The notes: generated by a model from the letters alone, not told the origin. 64,000 nt of DNA from Liolophura sinensis (GCF_032854445.1 NC_088301.1:7300044-7364043); one strand, 5' to 3'. Shown: positions 45,310-58,262, numbered from the stretch's first letter. Translations and numbers: made by a program.

Positions 45310-48275
45310 ACAGTGTCACAGTCAAGCAGATTGTACTGCTGCTGCTCTGCCTATGACTCAGTAATATTATGTTTTAAGCCATGTTCACATGTCGCACATC
45401 ACACTGACTCAAAATAACAGGACAAGCTCTGTGTCATGCGAATTATACCTTTCAACTAAAATCCACTGATGGTGTGACACCTGCTTCTATTTTGTTTTTA
45501 TTTTGACGATCATGTCAAACTGGACACTGTGAATATAGAGCTCTACTAAGTGACATTCAATACCACCTTCACAACATGTGTGTTAATTCATAATTAACAG
45601 ATCAATACAGCGGCCCCATGAACACTATAAATGCATCATTGGCATTCATACCTAAAATAAAAGAAAGCTAAAATATGAAGTAAGGTTCATCACACACACA
45701 ACTGAAAACTATGCAGAAAAATTACTTATATTTATTTTTTCAGATTTTTACTGACAGTATCTAGGAACTCTGATGTCACATCACCTTTTTTCCCCTGATG
45801 TTCACCCGAAAGATGAAATTTTAGGGAGCATTATTTCAGTCATCATTTTCATGGATAAAAAGAGCTATTTTAACATTCAGTGTCATTACTTACTAGAGTT
45901 GAAAAAATGTCCTATGACGTCAGCGTTCCTAACCTAAGATAGTATGGTCCATACATCCCACCTTAAAATTCAAATGTCTGAGCATCTTTAACTTTTGACA
46001 AAAATCTAAAAAAACAAATGAAAGCATATTTATGGATAGTTTCAAGTGGTCTATTTAGTGATGCCTTCTTCGATTTTTAGAGGTGTTTACCTTTAAATTC
46101 GAGATGTTCGAGATGATCATTCAGTTGATCATCATTCAAATCATGGCTTCAACATAAATACAGCTCTTCAATGGGGACCTGTCAAATGCCTAGCTGGCGG
46201 CTGGACCTTGACGTTTTCAACTGACATCAAATGTTTCTTTCAAAGCTCGTCATGATGGCCTCACATAAAAGACAAAACGATGTTACATGGCAACTAGCCT
46301 ACAATTCATTTTTGATGTAACAATGGCTCAATGTCCTGCTTCACACTAGTTCTACCTCATAGGATTAAAAAGTATCCGGCCAGTTCTCTGCTAAGCAATG
46401 TTACACGAGGCCATAAAGGGAAACAACTCTTATCAGACAATAAACTCCATAACAATCCCTGAAGTTTTAGATTTGCCAGCCTATGTATATACAGTATATA
46501 CAGGATATACAGGAAACCCAGGGGAGACTTGATTAGTGGGTCTATAAAATATTGACATCTTGCATGTTCGACCAGTATATTCCAGTGACAAATGCAATGC
46601 TCCTCCAAAAAGCGTGTGGATTTTCCTCTTCCATATTCCTACGTCAATATGCAACACCCACAATGGCAATGTGGAACTATAACCCCCTGAGCACTGAGCG
46701 TACGCAGGCTGGTTGAGTGGGGTAATGGGTTAGTTTGATTATTCTGTACAAAAAACGCACCAATTCCACCAAATAGGCCTACAAGTGTATGAACTGTCCA
46801 CCCAGTCAGAGCCACTATGCAGTGACCTGCTGCAATGTCAGTTCTACAGAGTGATTCAGCTTCTGCTCATTCTCAAATCGTCACACCAATACCTCTGCAG
46901 CCTGGGTGAATTAGAAACCTATGCCCTCCTTCAAATTTTGTCTGCATTGCCCTTGTGCTGGAGGAGAATTATGGTTCAACTGGCACAATTCAGCTCCCGA
47001 CTAATCAACAAATCCCTTAATGAATGAAGCGAATCCGTCCAGCCGATCACATCACGTCACATTCTCTTGCTGCTAGCACATTATCTTGATGAAGTGAATG
47101 GCACTGTCACAATTAGCCAATACTGTTACCGTGGGGACAAGCTTGGGAATTGTACTCTCAGATCATCTTGGAAAACATTCAATCCTGCCTAAATTAGAGG
47201 GTTCAATAGCCTCCTCGGTACAGGATCGAGCATAAAATCCACACTGTCGTCTTATTATTGAAGCATTACTGACTGATGCGGAATAAAGTTCCGCCACATG
47301 GGCCATGTTTTCATGAAAATTCCACTCCAAAATAAATCTGACAGAAACTGACTTATGACACAGTGGCTAACATGTGTGTTGTATAAAATCACATGATCCT
47401 TGAGTGATCATTTCATGTCTTCATTAAACTACTGGTTTACCTTAAACAGGAAGAATCAAGACAGAAGAAACTATTGGCCAGGCACTAACATGACAGCGAA
47501 ACAGTACAAACAAATAACAAAGTGGTCCATGGTGTCGTGGTTTAACAGAGGTGCTTAAACCACCTCAACGTGACGGAACCACAACGTGACGGAAATTGCT
47601 GAAACTCATCAAGAGCAGGTTCAAAACCAGACATCGTCAGGGAATTACTAGATTTCCTCCCTCTCAATGCTTGTGGGGCCTTGTTGACAATAAGTGTCCT
47701 TGTTGACAATAAGTGGTCAACAATGCTCATATTTCCATTTGCCAAGATAGTTTAAAGTTCGTTTAAGAACTGTCTTCCACCTATATGGTGTACGCAAGTC
47801 TGTACGTGTGGGAAAGTCTGTCAGTAAATTCTCAATTAAATGCTGGTGCAAAAAAAAAGGCAAACTATCTCACATATCTCATAATTTTGTCATTTTAGCA
47901 CTTCTGAGCTATATACAAAAAGTCTGAATTATTGAAATCAAAAAGTATACTAGGGAAGGGTTAGTGGCATGAAGTGACACAGCAAAGAGCTCACAAACAA
48001 TTCATGCGTATCAAAACTAATTGTTATCACGTCAAGAGAGGTGGTAAGCATTGTCACACAATGTGTGGTGATTCGAAGGGACTGCAGAGAACAACGTGAC
48101 GGAAATTACAAAGCAATACAGTACGGGTTCACCATGGTATGCAAAGACGAGTATGTCAGAGCAGAATTAAGTTCCACCAGTACACTAAAACCATAGTAAC
48201 GATTAAAACAAGATCTGCAGCTCCCTTTGTGAAATGATGGGGACAGTGGAGCTAACTGTATACATGTACCATATT
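45310..48275. other. Mostly unique stretch, nothing coding recognised
   Basis: A GACGGAAATT-containing CAACGTGACGGAAATT motif appears at 47.58 and 48.09 kb, and a weak tRNA-like B box (GGTTCAAAACC) at about 47.62 kb. No supported gene. Confidence 0.4.
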
Positions 48276-48279
48276 GTCT

Positions 48280-49100
48280 TTGTAAACACCCATTATCACC
48301 TTCTCGATAGACAAACATCATGACTGTTTTCACATACCACCATTATCTTTGTCAATACCTAACAATTATTGCTGCCTCTATTACCAATGGTATTACCATT
48401 ACCATTGTATTTGCATACAACCGTTAGCAAGGTCAATATACCTCTTTCTCTATCCAATCATTATTTAACCATGCACTTGTCTTTATATGTAACCATTACC
48501 ATGTTCTCTAAACATATACACAACCATTAATACCACTGCATCTGTATGCAATCATTATCTAGTTTATCCAAACATCTGCACGTCATCTCTGTATATACAA
48601 CTATTACCACTCTATACAACCATTTTCAGTGTCAAAATAAACAATCACTACAACTCTCCTTATATACAACCAGGGGGGGCCTCCGTGGCTCAGTTGGTGA
48701 GCGCGCTAGCGCAGCGTTATGACCCAGGAGTCTCTCACCAATGTGGTCGATGTGAGTTCGAGTCCATCTCATGCTGGCTTCTGCCGTATGTGGGAAGGTC
48801 TGCCATCAACCAGCGAATGGTCGTGGGTTTCCCCCGGGCTCTGCCCGGTTTCCTCCCACCATAATGCTTGCAGCCGTCATACAAGTGAAATATTCTTGAG
48901 TACGGCGTAAATCACCAATCAAATAAATAAAATAAATAATTATATACAACCATTACCACTCCACACGTACACAATATGTAATTCTCACTGTATCTATACA
49001 CAACTATTACCACTACATCTGTAATACCAATACCACTGTCTCTACCTAACCATTATTACCACTGAATTTATACATAACCATTTCCACTGCATATCTGTAT
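48280..49100. repeat. Degenerate TACAACCATTACCA repeat field
   Basis: Loose, irregular recurrences of ACAACCATTACCA-like words with a TATACA spacer, interrupted by the SINE at 48673-48939. They probably represent an old array whose later offshoot is the 102-bp array at 49.3 kb. Confidence 0.6.
48673..48939 (+). mobile_element. Full-length SINE family 1 with 12-13-bp target duplication
   Basis: GGCCTCCGTGGCTCAGTTGG head, GTGTGAGTTCGAGTCC B box and a complete tail. It is flanked by TATATACAACCA (48661-48672 and 48941-48952). This is the best-preserved tRNA promoter boxes in the window, so it is probably a young copy. Confidence 0.93.
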
Positions 49101-49101
49101 A

Positions 49102-49297
49102 CTCTAATTCTTCAACCTTTCTGCATGTTTCCTGGGTGTTTATTCAAAGATATTCTCAAGGCATTATTCTGTGCAGACTGATATAAGCATATGAATTGTG
49201 TTAAGCCCTGATATGGGCCAATCCAACCAGATCAAAAATGTGAATAAATTGCTCTGAGTCTTGCTGTTTCAGATGCGAAAAGGTGGAGGAATTAGGG
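49102..49297. mobile_element. MITE copy 3 (196 bp)
   Basis: CTCTAATTCTTCAACCTTTC to GCGAAAAGGTGGAGGAATTA, flanked by TA. It lies inside a degenerate AACCATTACCAC repeat region; the 102-bp array begins at its right TA. Confidence 0.78.
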
Positions 49298-50012
49298 TAC
49301 AACCATTACCACATACTGAACCTGTACACAACAATTACCGTCTGTATACAACCGTTACTACGGTATGTGCATTCAGCCATAATTACCCCTATACATGTAT
49401 ACAACCATTACCACATACTGAACCTGTACACAACAATTACCGTCTGTATACAACCGTTACTACGGTATGTGCATTCAGCCATAATTACCCCTATACATGT
49501 ATACAACCATTACCACATACTGAACCTGCACACAACAATCACCGTCTGTATACAACCGTTACTACGGTATGTGCATTCAGCCATAATTACCCCTATACAT
49601 GTATACAACCATTACCACATACTGAACCTGCACACAACAATCACCGTCTGTATACAACCGTTACTACTGTATGTGCATTCAGCCATAATTACCCCTATAC
49701 ATGTATACAACCATTACCACATACTGAACCTGCACACAACAATTACCGTCTGTATACAACCGTTACTACGGTATGTGCATTCAGCCATAATTACCCCTAT
49801 ACATGTATACAACCATTACCACATACTGAACCTGCACACAACAATTACCGTCTGTATACAACCGTTACTACGGTATGTGCATTCAGCCATAATTACCCCT
49901 ATACATGTATACAACCATTACCACATACTGAACCTGCACACAACAATTACCGTCTGTATACAACCGTTACTACGGTATGTGCATTCAGCCATAATTACTC
50001 CTATATGTTGTA
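49298..50012. repeat. 102-bp tandem repeat, seven units
   Basis: Units start TACAACCATTACCACATACT and contain GTCTGTATACAACCGTTACT and CAGCCATAATTACCCCTATA, with one or two differences between copies. The 102-bp period keeps two long plus-strand frames open (268 and 301 codons). The protein text is low in complexity and has no start context, so I do not call a gene. Confidence 0.96.
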
Positions 50013-50272
50013 TACATACCAATACTACTCATTTGTCTCCAATAATATTCTCATTGTCTGTATCTAAATGTTGTTATGGAATTCTATTAAAATTGTCTCT
50101 ATATAGGCAAAAATTGCACAGAATTGTACATAAAAACACAAAACCATTCTTTCACCATAAACAATACCAGTGTCAAATATATATGTAAATACTGCAAAAG
50201 TTTCTGCGCCTAAATATTTAATGGTAGACCATTTTACTCTGTATGCAAACTTTCCCATAAGCCTCCCTTAAT

Positions 50273-50470
50273 ACAGCACGTTTCCACTGACTTATGTACA
50301 CAGGGAGTGATGAGCTGCCATCTATTTGACTCAGAGCTCCTGTAGTGTGGTGAAGAAACTTGCCTCATCATACAGCACACTTCCATTGACTTATGTACAC
50401 AGGCAGTGAAGAGTTGCCATCTATTTGACTCAGAGCTGCTGCAGTGTGGTGGAAAAGCTTGCCTCACCAT
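50273..50470. repeat. 99-bp duplication
   Basis: Two copies starting ACAGCACGTTTCCACTGACT and ACAGCACACTTCCATTGACT, each with GCCATCTATTTGACTCAGAG. Confidence 0.9.
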
Positions 50471-50938
50471 ACACCACCTTGATTACCAGTGGTCTGTATA
50501 TGTCCCCCAGCGACAAACTTAATGTGATAACAACACGGAAATTCTGAATGGCACTGTGTGAGGGCAGTGGTCAGTCAGACAGACATCCATTAGCTACTGG
50601 ACAGCAGCCAGCCTCACCGGCCACTTGGGGACACTGGCTAATAAAGGCCTAGTGGACAGTATACCCAGTCTTAATTCCCAGAGCCTCTGACCAGCTACAG
50701 GCCAGAAAGGCTGACAATGTTTTTACACATGGGCCATTCAGAAGAGAGCCAAATCTGTGTATCCTATACATAGCTAATCTGCTTATTTGCAATTTGTTAT
50801 ATTATATTATATAGAGAGTGAAGACCAAATGTGTAGATCCATCTTCTTTAGCTGCAAGTTAATTGTTAATACTGTGGAATAGATGAATAGATGGTATTCA
50901 CAGCTGATTACAACAATTTTTTTATTTATTTCACATTG

Positions 50939-51130
50939 ACCTACAAGGTGTTTATTCAAGCATATTCTGAAGGCATTATTCTCTGCACTCTGATACAATT
51001 ATACTTCTTGAGAACTCCTGAAATTGGCCAATCCAACCACTGCAGTTTTATCTCCAACATCAACTTAAAAATGTGCAAAAATTGCACTGAAATTTGTTCC
51101 TTTATATCCAAAAAGGTTGAGGAATTATGG
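50939..51130. mobile_element. MITE copy 4, left end lost or altered
   Basis: The interior (GTTTATTCAAGCATATTCTG, GGCCAATCCAACCACTGCAG) and the right terminus (AAAAAGGTTGAGGAATTATG then TA) match the family. The left terminal repeat is not recognisable. Confidence 0.7.
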
Positions 51131-51479
51131 TATTTATTTATTTGATTGGTACAAGATTTTTTCACTCATTTTGATAGCTTAACGGATGTACAGGAGGGCC
51201 TGGAGTTAAACCCTCAGCCTTCATTAGCTACCTGACAAACCTATATCAAACACATTTGTTTATTTATTTAGATATTTATATGATTGCAACTATAACAATA
51301 TGCATGCTTAAGAATTGTTATTACTTCTATGACAGTGACTTTTAGGGAGATACTGGTAAACTCTCTCATGTCTGACAGTTACACCTCATTGGTATAATGA
51401 AGACAAACGGTCTTCACTGAACACTGTGGAAGACCAAAAGAACGCTGTCCACCATTATGAATGCAGAATGAATGATTGG

Positions 51480-51835
51480 GATTTAACATCGTATTTATAA
51501 TTTATCAGTCATACGATGACAAGGAGACATTAGGTGTGTGTATATATACTGCATGTGTCTTCTTGTGGCAGGACGACTTCATGCCACCAAAGTTCTGCCG
51601 CCAATGAAGTATCACGCCGAAGACACCAGACATGACACCCTAACCAGTCACATAATACTGACACTGGGCCAACCAGTCCTGTTTCCTTCCTCTAACGGCT
51701 CAGTGCAGAGAGCCAAGCGAGGCAGCAACAAGTACCACTATTAAGGTCTTTGGTGGGTCACGACCCAGGTTTGATCCAGGGTCCCCTGACTTTGAGGCCG
51801 ACACTCTAACCATTAGGCTACCAAGGTGGTCTTAA
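51480..51835 (-). mobile_element. SINE family 3, near full length
   Basis: On the minus strand it begins ACCTTGGTAGCCTAATGGTT (A box), with GGATCAAACCTGGG (B box). The body has a GGGCCAACCAGTCC landmark and the far end TTATCAGTCATACGATGACA. This element type is common in molluscs as I know it. The frame at 51538-51744 lies within it. Confidence 0.7.
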
Positions 51836-52702
51836 ACCAGAATAAAAATTTAAGCCCCCAAAACTTTTGGCCCTGGGGAATCTAGTAAATTTGTTGTCCA
51901 AGAATGTGACAGGCCCCATATCTTGTATGACCTAGCAACAAAAAGGCAAGCACCTTATCCACTTAGTGACAGCCTGCTTAACCCACTGATTTTGTATAAT
52001 GTGCATCAAATTTGAGGGTGATTGGGCCAGTAGGCCAGAGTAACAGAGTCTTAATGTGATTAAATTAGAATACCTTAATGTAATTATATACATCAAAGGT
52101 TTGAGAAACTGACACCTAACACATACCACACCTGCAGAATGTACACCACATCCATAACCATGGCAACAATTACTTAACCCATTTCTTATTTAATACTGAA
52201 TACCATAACTGGAGGATACTCTCAATCTGTTCCAGTTTTCAAGGGATTGTCAAATGACAGTGAGCAAACTTCACGCTGTCACTTCACATTTAGACACCTA
52301 CATGTGTAATTAGCACTCACCTCACTGCATGGTCAAGGCGTTATAAGATAAAGCAAAGGTTACATGATAAAATGTCACCAACAGCAGGGGAAAGCAAAAA
52401 TATGATCGCTTATTGTTTTATACATATCATACTAAAGACTTTGTCACTTATGCAAAGTACACAACATAAAGGGCAACCACTGATATTGGGCAAGACACTG
52501 ATGAACTTTCACACATGTAGACATATGCTCATACTCACCATAATGGTTCTAGACAAGTGGTCTTAATGAACATCAAACTGAACAAACGGCGACATAAATC
52601 TTGTCAGTCCCTTATGTCACCACGGCCCCAACAAGCAGCCAGAGCAGGGGACAGGTAGGGAAAAAAAACTAACAACAAATATTAACGTGTGTTGAAACTC
52701 AC

Positions 52703-52787
52703 CTTTGCAGTTTTAGAAGTCAGCTAGATGTGTAGATACCTGTAGCACCTGACCATACATGAAGACTTGATCAAATTAAGAGGCAAT
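52703..52787 (-). other. Candidate noncoding 5' exon of neurocalcin
   Basis: This 85-nt stretch is bounded on the minus strand by an acceptor (ATTGTTTTACAG|ATTGCC) and a strong donor (CTGCAAAG|GTGAGTTT). It has no conserved open frame. Location upstream of, and on the same strand as, the neurocalcin coding exons makes it a plausible 5' UTR exon. It is inferred from splice signals only. Confidence 0.3.
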
Positions 52788-52820
52788 CTGTAAAACAATG
52801 AATATAGGTAAACATGGTTA

Positions 52821-53580
52821 TTCATGTACATGTAGTCAGCTGGTAACATCCAAGCAAACATACATGTACATGTAGTCAGCTGGTAACATCCAAGCAAACA
52901 TACATGTACATGTAGTTAGCTGTTAACATCCAAGCAAACATACATGTACATGTAGTCAGCTGGTAACATCCAAGCAAACATACATGTACATGTAGTTAGC
53001 TGTTAACATCCAAGCAAACATACATGTACATGTAGTCAGCTGGTAACATCCAAGCAAACATACATGTACATGTAGTCAGCTGGTAACATCCAAGCAAACA
53101 TACATGTACATGTAGTCAGCTGGTAACATCCAAGCAAACATACATGTACATGTAGTCAGCTGGTAACATCCAAGCAAACATACATGTACATGTAGTCAGC
53201 TGGTAACATCCAAGCAAACATACATGTACATGTAGTCAGCTGGTAACATCCAAGCAAACATACATGTACATGTAGTTAGCTGGTAACATCCAAGCAAACA
53301 TACATGTACATGTAGTCAGCTGGTAACATCCAAGCAAACATACATGTACATGTAGTCAGCTGGTAACATCCAAGCAAACATACATGTACATGTAGTCAGC
53401 TGGTAACATCCAAGCAAACATACATGTACATGTAGTCAGCTGGTAACATCCAAGCAAACATACATGTACATGTAGTTAGCTGGTAACATCCAAGCAAACA
53501 TACATGTACATGTAGTTAGCTGGTAACATCCAAGCAAACATACATGTACATGTAGTCAGCTGGTAACATCCAAGCAAACG
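52821..53580. repeat. 40-bp tandem repeat, exactly 19 units
   Basis: TACATGTACATGTAGTCAGC followed by TGGTAACATCCAAGCAAACA, perfectly periodic over 760 bp. Units differ almost only at GTCAGC/GTTAGC and TGGTAA/TGTTAA. The unit includes the palindrome TACATGTACATGTA. It has no unique spacers, so it is not CRISPR. Confidence 0.98.
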
Positions 53581-53584
53581 ATGT

Positions 53585-54960
53585 AGATGGAGACTTGATC
53601 AGCCTAATACAGACTGGTAATCTGTGAAAACGGCAGGACTAGAGGCAGGCAGGCATGCAAAATAGTCGGGAAGACACCCTGTTTCCTTGTCTGATAGGTA
53701 GTCTTTCATGAATATATATCAGATGACATATTGGCTGTCTGTATATTAAAAATGGGGTATGCAGTTTTAAAAGCACATGCAAATTACCATTGTAACCTAT
53801 TTATACATGTATGCTCTCCACAGAACAAAACATTTATTTTGCATGCATGAACTTTTCTGAAGCTTCGCTACATTAACTCAACATTCAGTCCTGAGTGCTA
53901 GCAAGTGAATACCTGCAGGTCATTATCGCATGGATTTTACACCTGACAGTAATCACTGTCTGATTCTTAATTCACCATGTTGGAACTGATTACTATCTCG
54001 CATAGCAAAAAGTCTTATATCAATAAAAGTAAAAAAAATGGTCAGAGCAGGCTGAATGGCTAAGAATATAAATGTGGATTTCAAACCAAGGTCCATACAT
54101 TTAATTAGTGATAATAAGAAATCAAAAAAAACAAAAAAACAAAAAAAAAAAAAACAAACAACAATAAATAAATTAAAATAGCACATAAAATGCCGTTTTT
54201 TGTTATCAGTGCATGAGTTTGTTTTACCTTTACATGCATGCATGTACTATCATCATGTTAAGATGTACACAAGGCCTACCTTTATATTAACTGAAAAGGA
54301 TTTGCATGGTTAATTTTTACCAACTAAGATATGCAATCAAGTGACATCAAAAAAAAAGAAAAAAAAAAGACTCCAATGAAAAACACAACACTGATCAACA
54401 AAATGTTCTAAAAACCATGTGTCTTTCCTCATCAAGATTACATGTCGACATTTTGATTCGTTGCTCTTGTCCAATCAAAGTCAGCCAAAGTAAAAGGCTC
54501 TCAGGAACTATGTTTATTGGTTAGACTTCATCATGATACTATTCAGGTCAAATCAGGTGGGTGATGCACATGTTTATTTTCATAAAAAAGAAACATCCAA
54601 CTTCCTTACACTAAAAAAAAAAAAAAATCATCACTAAACTTAACCAGGCAGAGGACAAAATGTGTGGTGGTTGTCATTTTTGTCAAATCCTCAATATCCA
54701 GAGTTCTTGAATGAGACCATAATTGCACTCAGGCAGAATAAAGTGTTCTGTGCGAAAGATATCTGACCATGAACCTGTGATCCCAAGCCAATTAAATATA
54801 AAATCAACAAAGTTTATTCAAGTCAAGTCTCTGATAATTATTTACTTATTTTAATATATGGTCATTGTGTGTTTCATAACGCAATCTGGACCACTCAGCC
54901 AGCAGTATTAAGGCTTCCTTGATCAGCTTTATTACTACTGGCTGTAGAATAATGTGGACT
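53585..54960. other. AT-rich stretch with poly(A) runs
   Basis: Only simple A-rich runs near 54.12-54.16, 54.35 and 54.61 kb. No supported gene. Confidence 0.45.
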
Positions 54961-54979
54961 GAGTGCACAGAAGATATGT

Positions 54980-55168
54980 GTATGCATGCATGACAATCAT
55001 CCACAGCCATACAGCTGTACTTGAATATGCATGCATGACAATCATCCACAGCCATACACCTGTACTTGAATATGCATGCATGACAATCATCCACAGCCAT
55101 ACACCTGTACTTGAATATGCATGCATGACAATCATCCACAGCCATACACCTGTACTTGAATATGCATG
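54980..55168. repeat. 45-bp tandem repeat, about four units
   Basis: ATGCATGCATGACAATCATC, CACAGCCATACACCTGTACT and TGAAT. The multiple-of-three period opens both strands (119 codons on minus). Confidence 0.94.
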
Positions 55169-55526
55169 TACAGATCAACATACTTAAATTCTGTGTAAGA
55201 CACATATAAAACTATATGAAGAAAAAACATATACATGTACATATATATATATTTCATGTGTTGTTTGAATCTGAATGCAATATGTTTCATTACAGATGCA
55301 TGTACTTGATGCCCAACAAGGCTGGCTTAACCATCAGCCCTAATACTGGTGATCCTGTTTATCACTCAGCTTAATTCACAGTATCATTTACATACTCTGT
55401 GCTACATGTATATACATGTATGCATGGATTGAACTCATAGTGTATAGAACACTATCCACAGGACTATACACACGTATACATCCTCTGTGCATAGTGGTAA
55501 GTTAGGACCTTCATTTAGGGTTGGAA

Positions 55527-56010
55527 ATGCTCTCTGCTGAGGTTGTATGCGTAATCTCTGCTAATGTTGTATATGCTCTCTCCCAAGGTTGTATGCTCTC
55601 TCCTAAGGTTGTATATGCTCTCTCCTAAGTTTGCATGCTCTCTGCTAAGGTTGTATGTTCTCAGCTAAGGTTGTATATGCTCTCTCCTAAGGTTGTATGC
55701 TCTCAGCTGATGTTGTATGCTCTCTGCCAAGGTTGCGTGCTCCCTGCTAAGGTTATATGCTCTGCCAAGGTTGTATGCTCTCTGCTACGGTTGTATATGC
55801 TCTCTGCTAAGGTGGTATGCTCTCTGCTAAGGTTGTATGCTCTCTGCTAAGGTTGTATATGCTCTCTGCTAAGGTTGCATGCTCCTAAGTTTGTATGCTC
55901 TCTGCTAAGGTTGTATCCTCTCAGCTAAAGTTGTATCCTCTCAGCTAAGGTTTAATGCTCTGCTAAAGTTGCATGCTCCTAAGTTTGTACGCTCTCTCCT
56001 AAGGTTGGTA
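55527..56010. repeat. 18-22-bp minisatellite
   Basis: GCTCTCTGCTAAGGTTGTAT with TCTCCTAAG and CAGCTAAG variants, more than twenty irregular units. Confidence 0.92.
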
Positions 56011-56589
56011 GAATGATTTGAAGTACAAAACATCTGTGTAACAATACCTGTACGATGGCTGGCCCATCATAATAGGTGTACAACTGCACAAAGCAAACGT
56101 AAAATGCATGCATACATCTATGTGATATAATTAAAGATGCACATCATGGATGACTTGAAAAGACAAACTAATGAATTACACCATTATGTCTTAGCTGTTT
56201 TAACTACATGACATTATGTCACGTACCTGATCATTGAAAATTTGGGTCTAATCATACGACTAGAAATAAAGTCACATTCATCTTTTGAAACATATGTATA
56301 ACAACTCCAAGGACAACTGTAAATTACATGAGAGTATGGCGACCAATATGTCCCAGTGAATTTATTATGTCAGACCAATCACATCGTTTATTTGTTCAAT
56401 GTTCTCAGTCACTTGTTTGCTGTTTTGAATTTGTGGCTGAACGCATCAGGTTTTCCTGAACCATTATCTACTGCTCACTGGAATATTACACACTCACAAC
56501 ATGGCTGTTTCAAAGGCTAAAACCTGGAACCAGATGACTCTTTGATATCCTGTTTATTGGAGTTTTTGTGTGAGATAGTCTTTCCCTTT

Positions 56590-57080
56590 TTTCAATCAAC
56601 TGGATGGTGGAAAGATGATGCCTGGATTGTTGGATGACATCTTGATGGCAGAAAGATGATATCAGGATTGTTACAGGATGAAATCTGGGTGGCAGAAAGA
56701 TGATATCAGAACTGTTAAAGGGTGATAGATGGTAGAAAGATATCAGCATTGTTAAAGGATGAAATCTAGACGGCAGAAAGATGATATCAGGACTGTTAAA
56801 GGATGACAGATGGCGGAAAAATACCAGCATTGTTAAAGGATGAAATCTAGATAGTAGAAAAATGATATCAGGATTGTTAAAGGATGAAATCTGGATGGCG
56901 GAAGGAGGATATCAGGATGATGAAAGGGTGTTATCACGTTGATGGAAAGATGATATCAGGATGTTGGAAGCTGACATTTGGATGTTGCAAGGTTGATATC
57001 AGGCTGGTGAAAGAATAGCATCAGGTCAGTGGAGGTTGAAATCTCTATGGTGGAAAGATGGGATCTCAGTGGTGGAAAGA
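56590..57080. repeat. Degenerate 35-45-bp minisatellite
   Basis: Repeated AAAGGATGAAATCTGGATGG and CAGAAAGATGATATCAGGAT with drift towards the right. The frames at 56510-56830 and 57029-57529 begin in or on it. Confidence 0.85.
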
Positions 57081-58073
57081 TTTATTTATTTATTTTTTTA
57101 TTATTATTTTTTTATGCCATACTTACTGGAAGCCAAAACGAGATCTTTATGGTATGTGGAAGGATGAAGTTTGGACCAATCTGCAGGTCAGGATCTGGTC
57201 AGCCATGTCCACATGGAGCCTTGTCCGTACTGAATATGCTCCATCAAAACACAGCCAATGTACAGTTCAGATATTTTCATATCAAGGGGTTCATCATGTT
57301 CGTATGGCTTCTAATTACCAAATTGCATTCCCAGATCTCCTCAATGGGAGCTTCATCAGATAGATTAACACAGCCAAAGAGGGTCATCTGGTATCCACCC
57401 AGGGAATCAAAGCTCTCTTGTCACTGGATCAGTCTAATTTGGGAGGATGCCAAGCTCCGGCCTCATGTAAATGTATTATATGCTGAGGTAAACCATATTT
57501 ATGTTGTGGGTGAACTCTTTCTTGGTTAAAGAGGAATTCTCAACATATACTTGTTAACAAGAAGACAAACAGCGAAAATCAAGAGGAACAAACCTGTGAC
57601 AATTGGCATTTAAATTTCAGGGCAATTTTTTAACAGCCTTCTTATTCCACACTACTTATCATAAGATCAGACTGAACAAAAAGACAACTAAATTTTCAAA
57701 AAATTTTTCAACACCTTAACTTCACTGCAAGTAACAATTGGCAAATGTGTCACTAAGTACAGAGTTTAAGTGCAATGCATTTCCCATGTAAATATATTAC
57801 AAAATGTCAGAGTTTCATCAACCAGTATTATCACAATAACATTTCAAAATTTAGTGAATTTTAATGAGGCACACTAAACACATCTTTGAATTCAAACACT
57901 TACTTAACTGTTACTTATTTACACGTACTAAAGTTACTTTACTTTCACACACACAAGTTATCATATATGGTCCATTTTTTGTGTAAAAATAAATAATAAG
58001 GATAAAATATTACAATTGTGTATTAAATTGTCAAATACCAGATTGACATTATGAATCTTAGTATTCCGGCTAC

Positions 58074-58262
58074 CTGCATACATTCCATGCATACAGAGCG
58101 CAACACACACAGAGAGTGACCAGCTGAGAGCTGTATCAGTTAGGACTTGTCTGGGGTCTACCTACAGTGTGGTAAAAGCCAGGAGCGCGCTGATCTTGTG
58201 AACTATCATAAGTCATCGGTCAGGGAACAGTTATCAAGATTTATCTCCCCACAGATCACACG
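58074..58262 (-). other. Candidate first exon/promoter region, neurocalcin
   Basis: This patch is more GC-rich than its AT-rich surroundings. On the minus strand it ends in GTATGCAG|GTAGCC, a good donor. It could be the transcription start exon of the long minus-strand gene. Nothing coding is recognisable, so this is a weak inference. Confidence 0.2.

Noticed and set aside
49261-50188. Two plus-strand open frames of 268 and 301 codons
   Set aside because: They run through the 102-bp repeat, whose period is a multiple of three; two frames stay open at once, and the unique ends are short and featureless.
40995-51165. Similar minus-strand frames at 40995-41207 and 50956-51165 sharing SEYA/SEFA and LDW text
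   Set aside because: The similarity is that of the MITE copies in which they lie, not of a protein family.
52821-53580. CRISPR-like regular array
   Set aside because: Repeats are directly contiguous with no unique spacers, and the genome is animal.
54846-55205. 119-codon minus-strand frame with CIFKYRCMAVDDCHA repeats
   Set aside because: It arises from four 45-bp units that are open on both strands.
57029-57529. 166-codon plus-strand frame with a hydrophobic run
   Set aside because: The hydrophobic run comes from a T-rich SINE-tail-like stretch, the start lies in a degenerate minisatellite, and no domain is seen.
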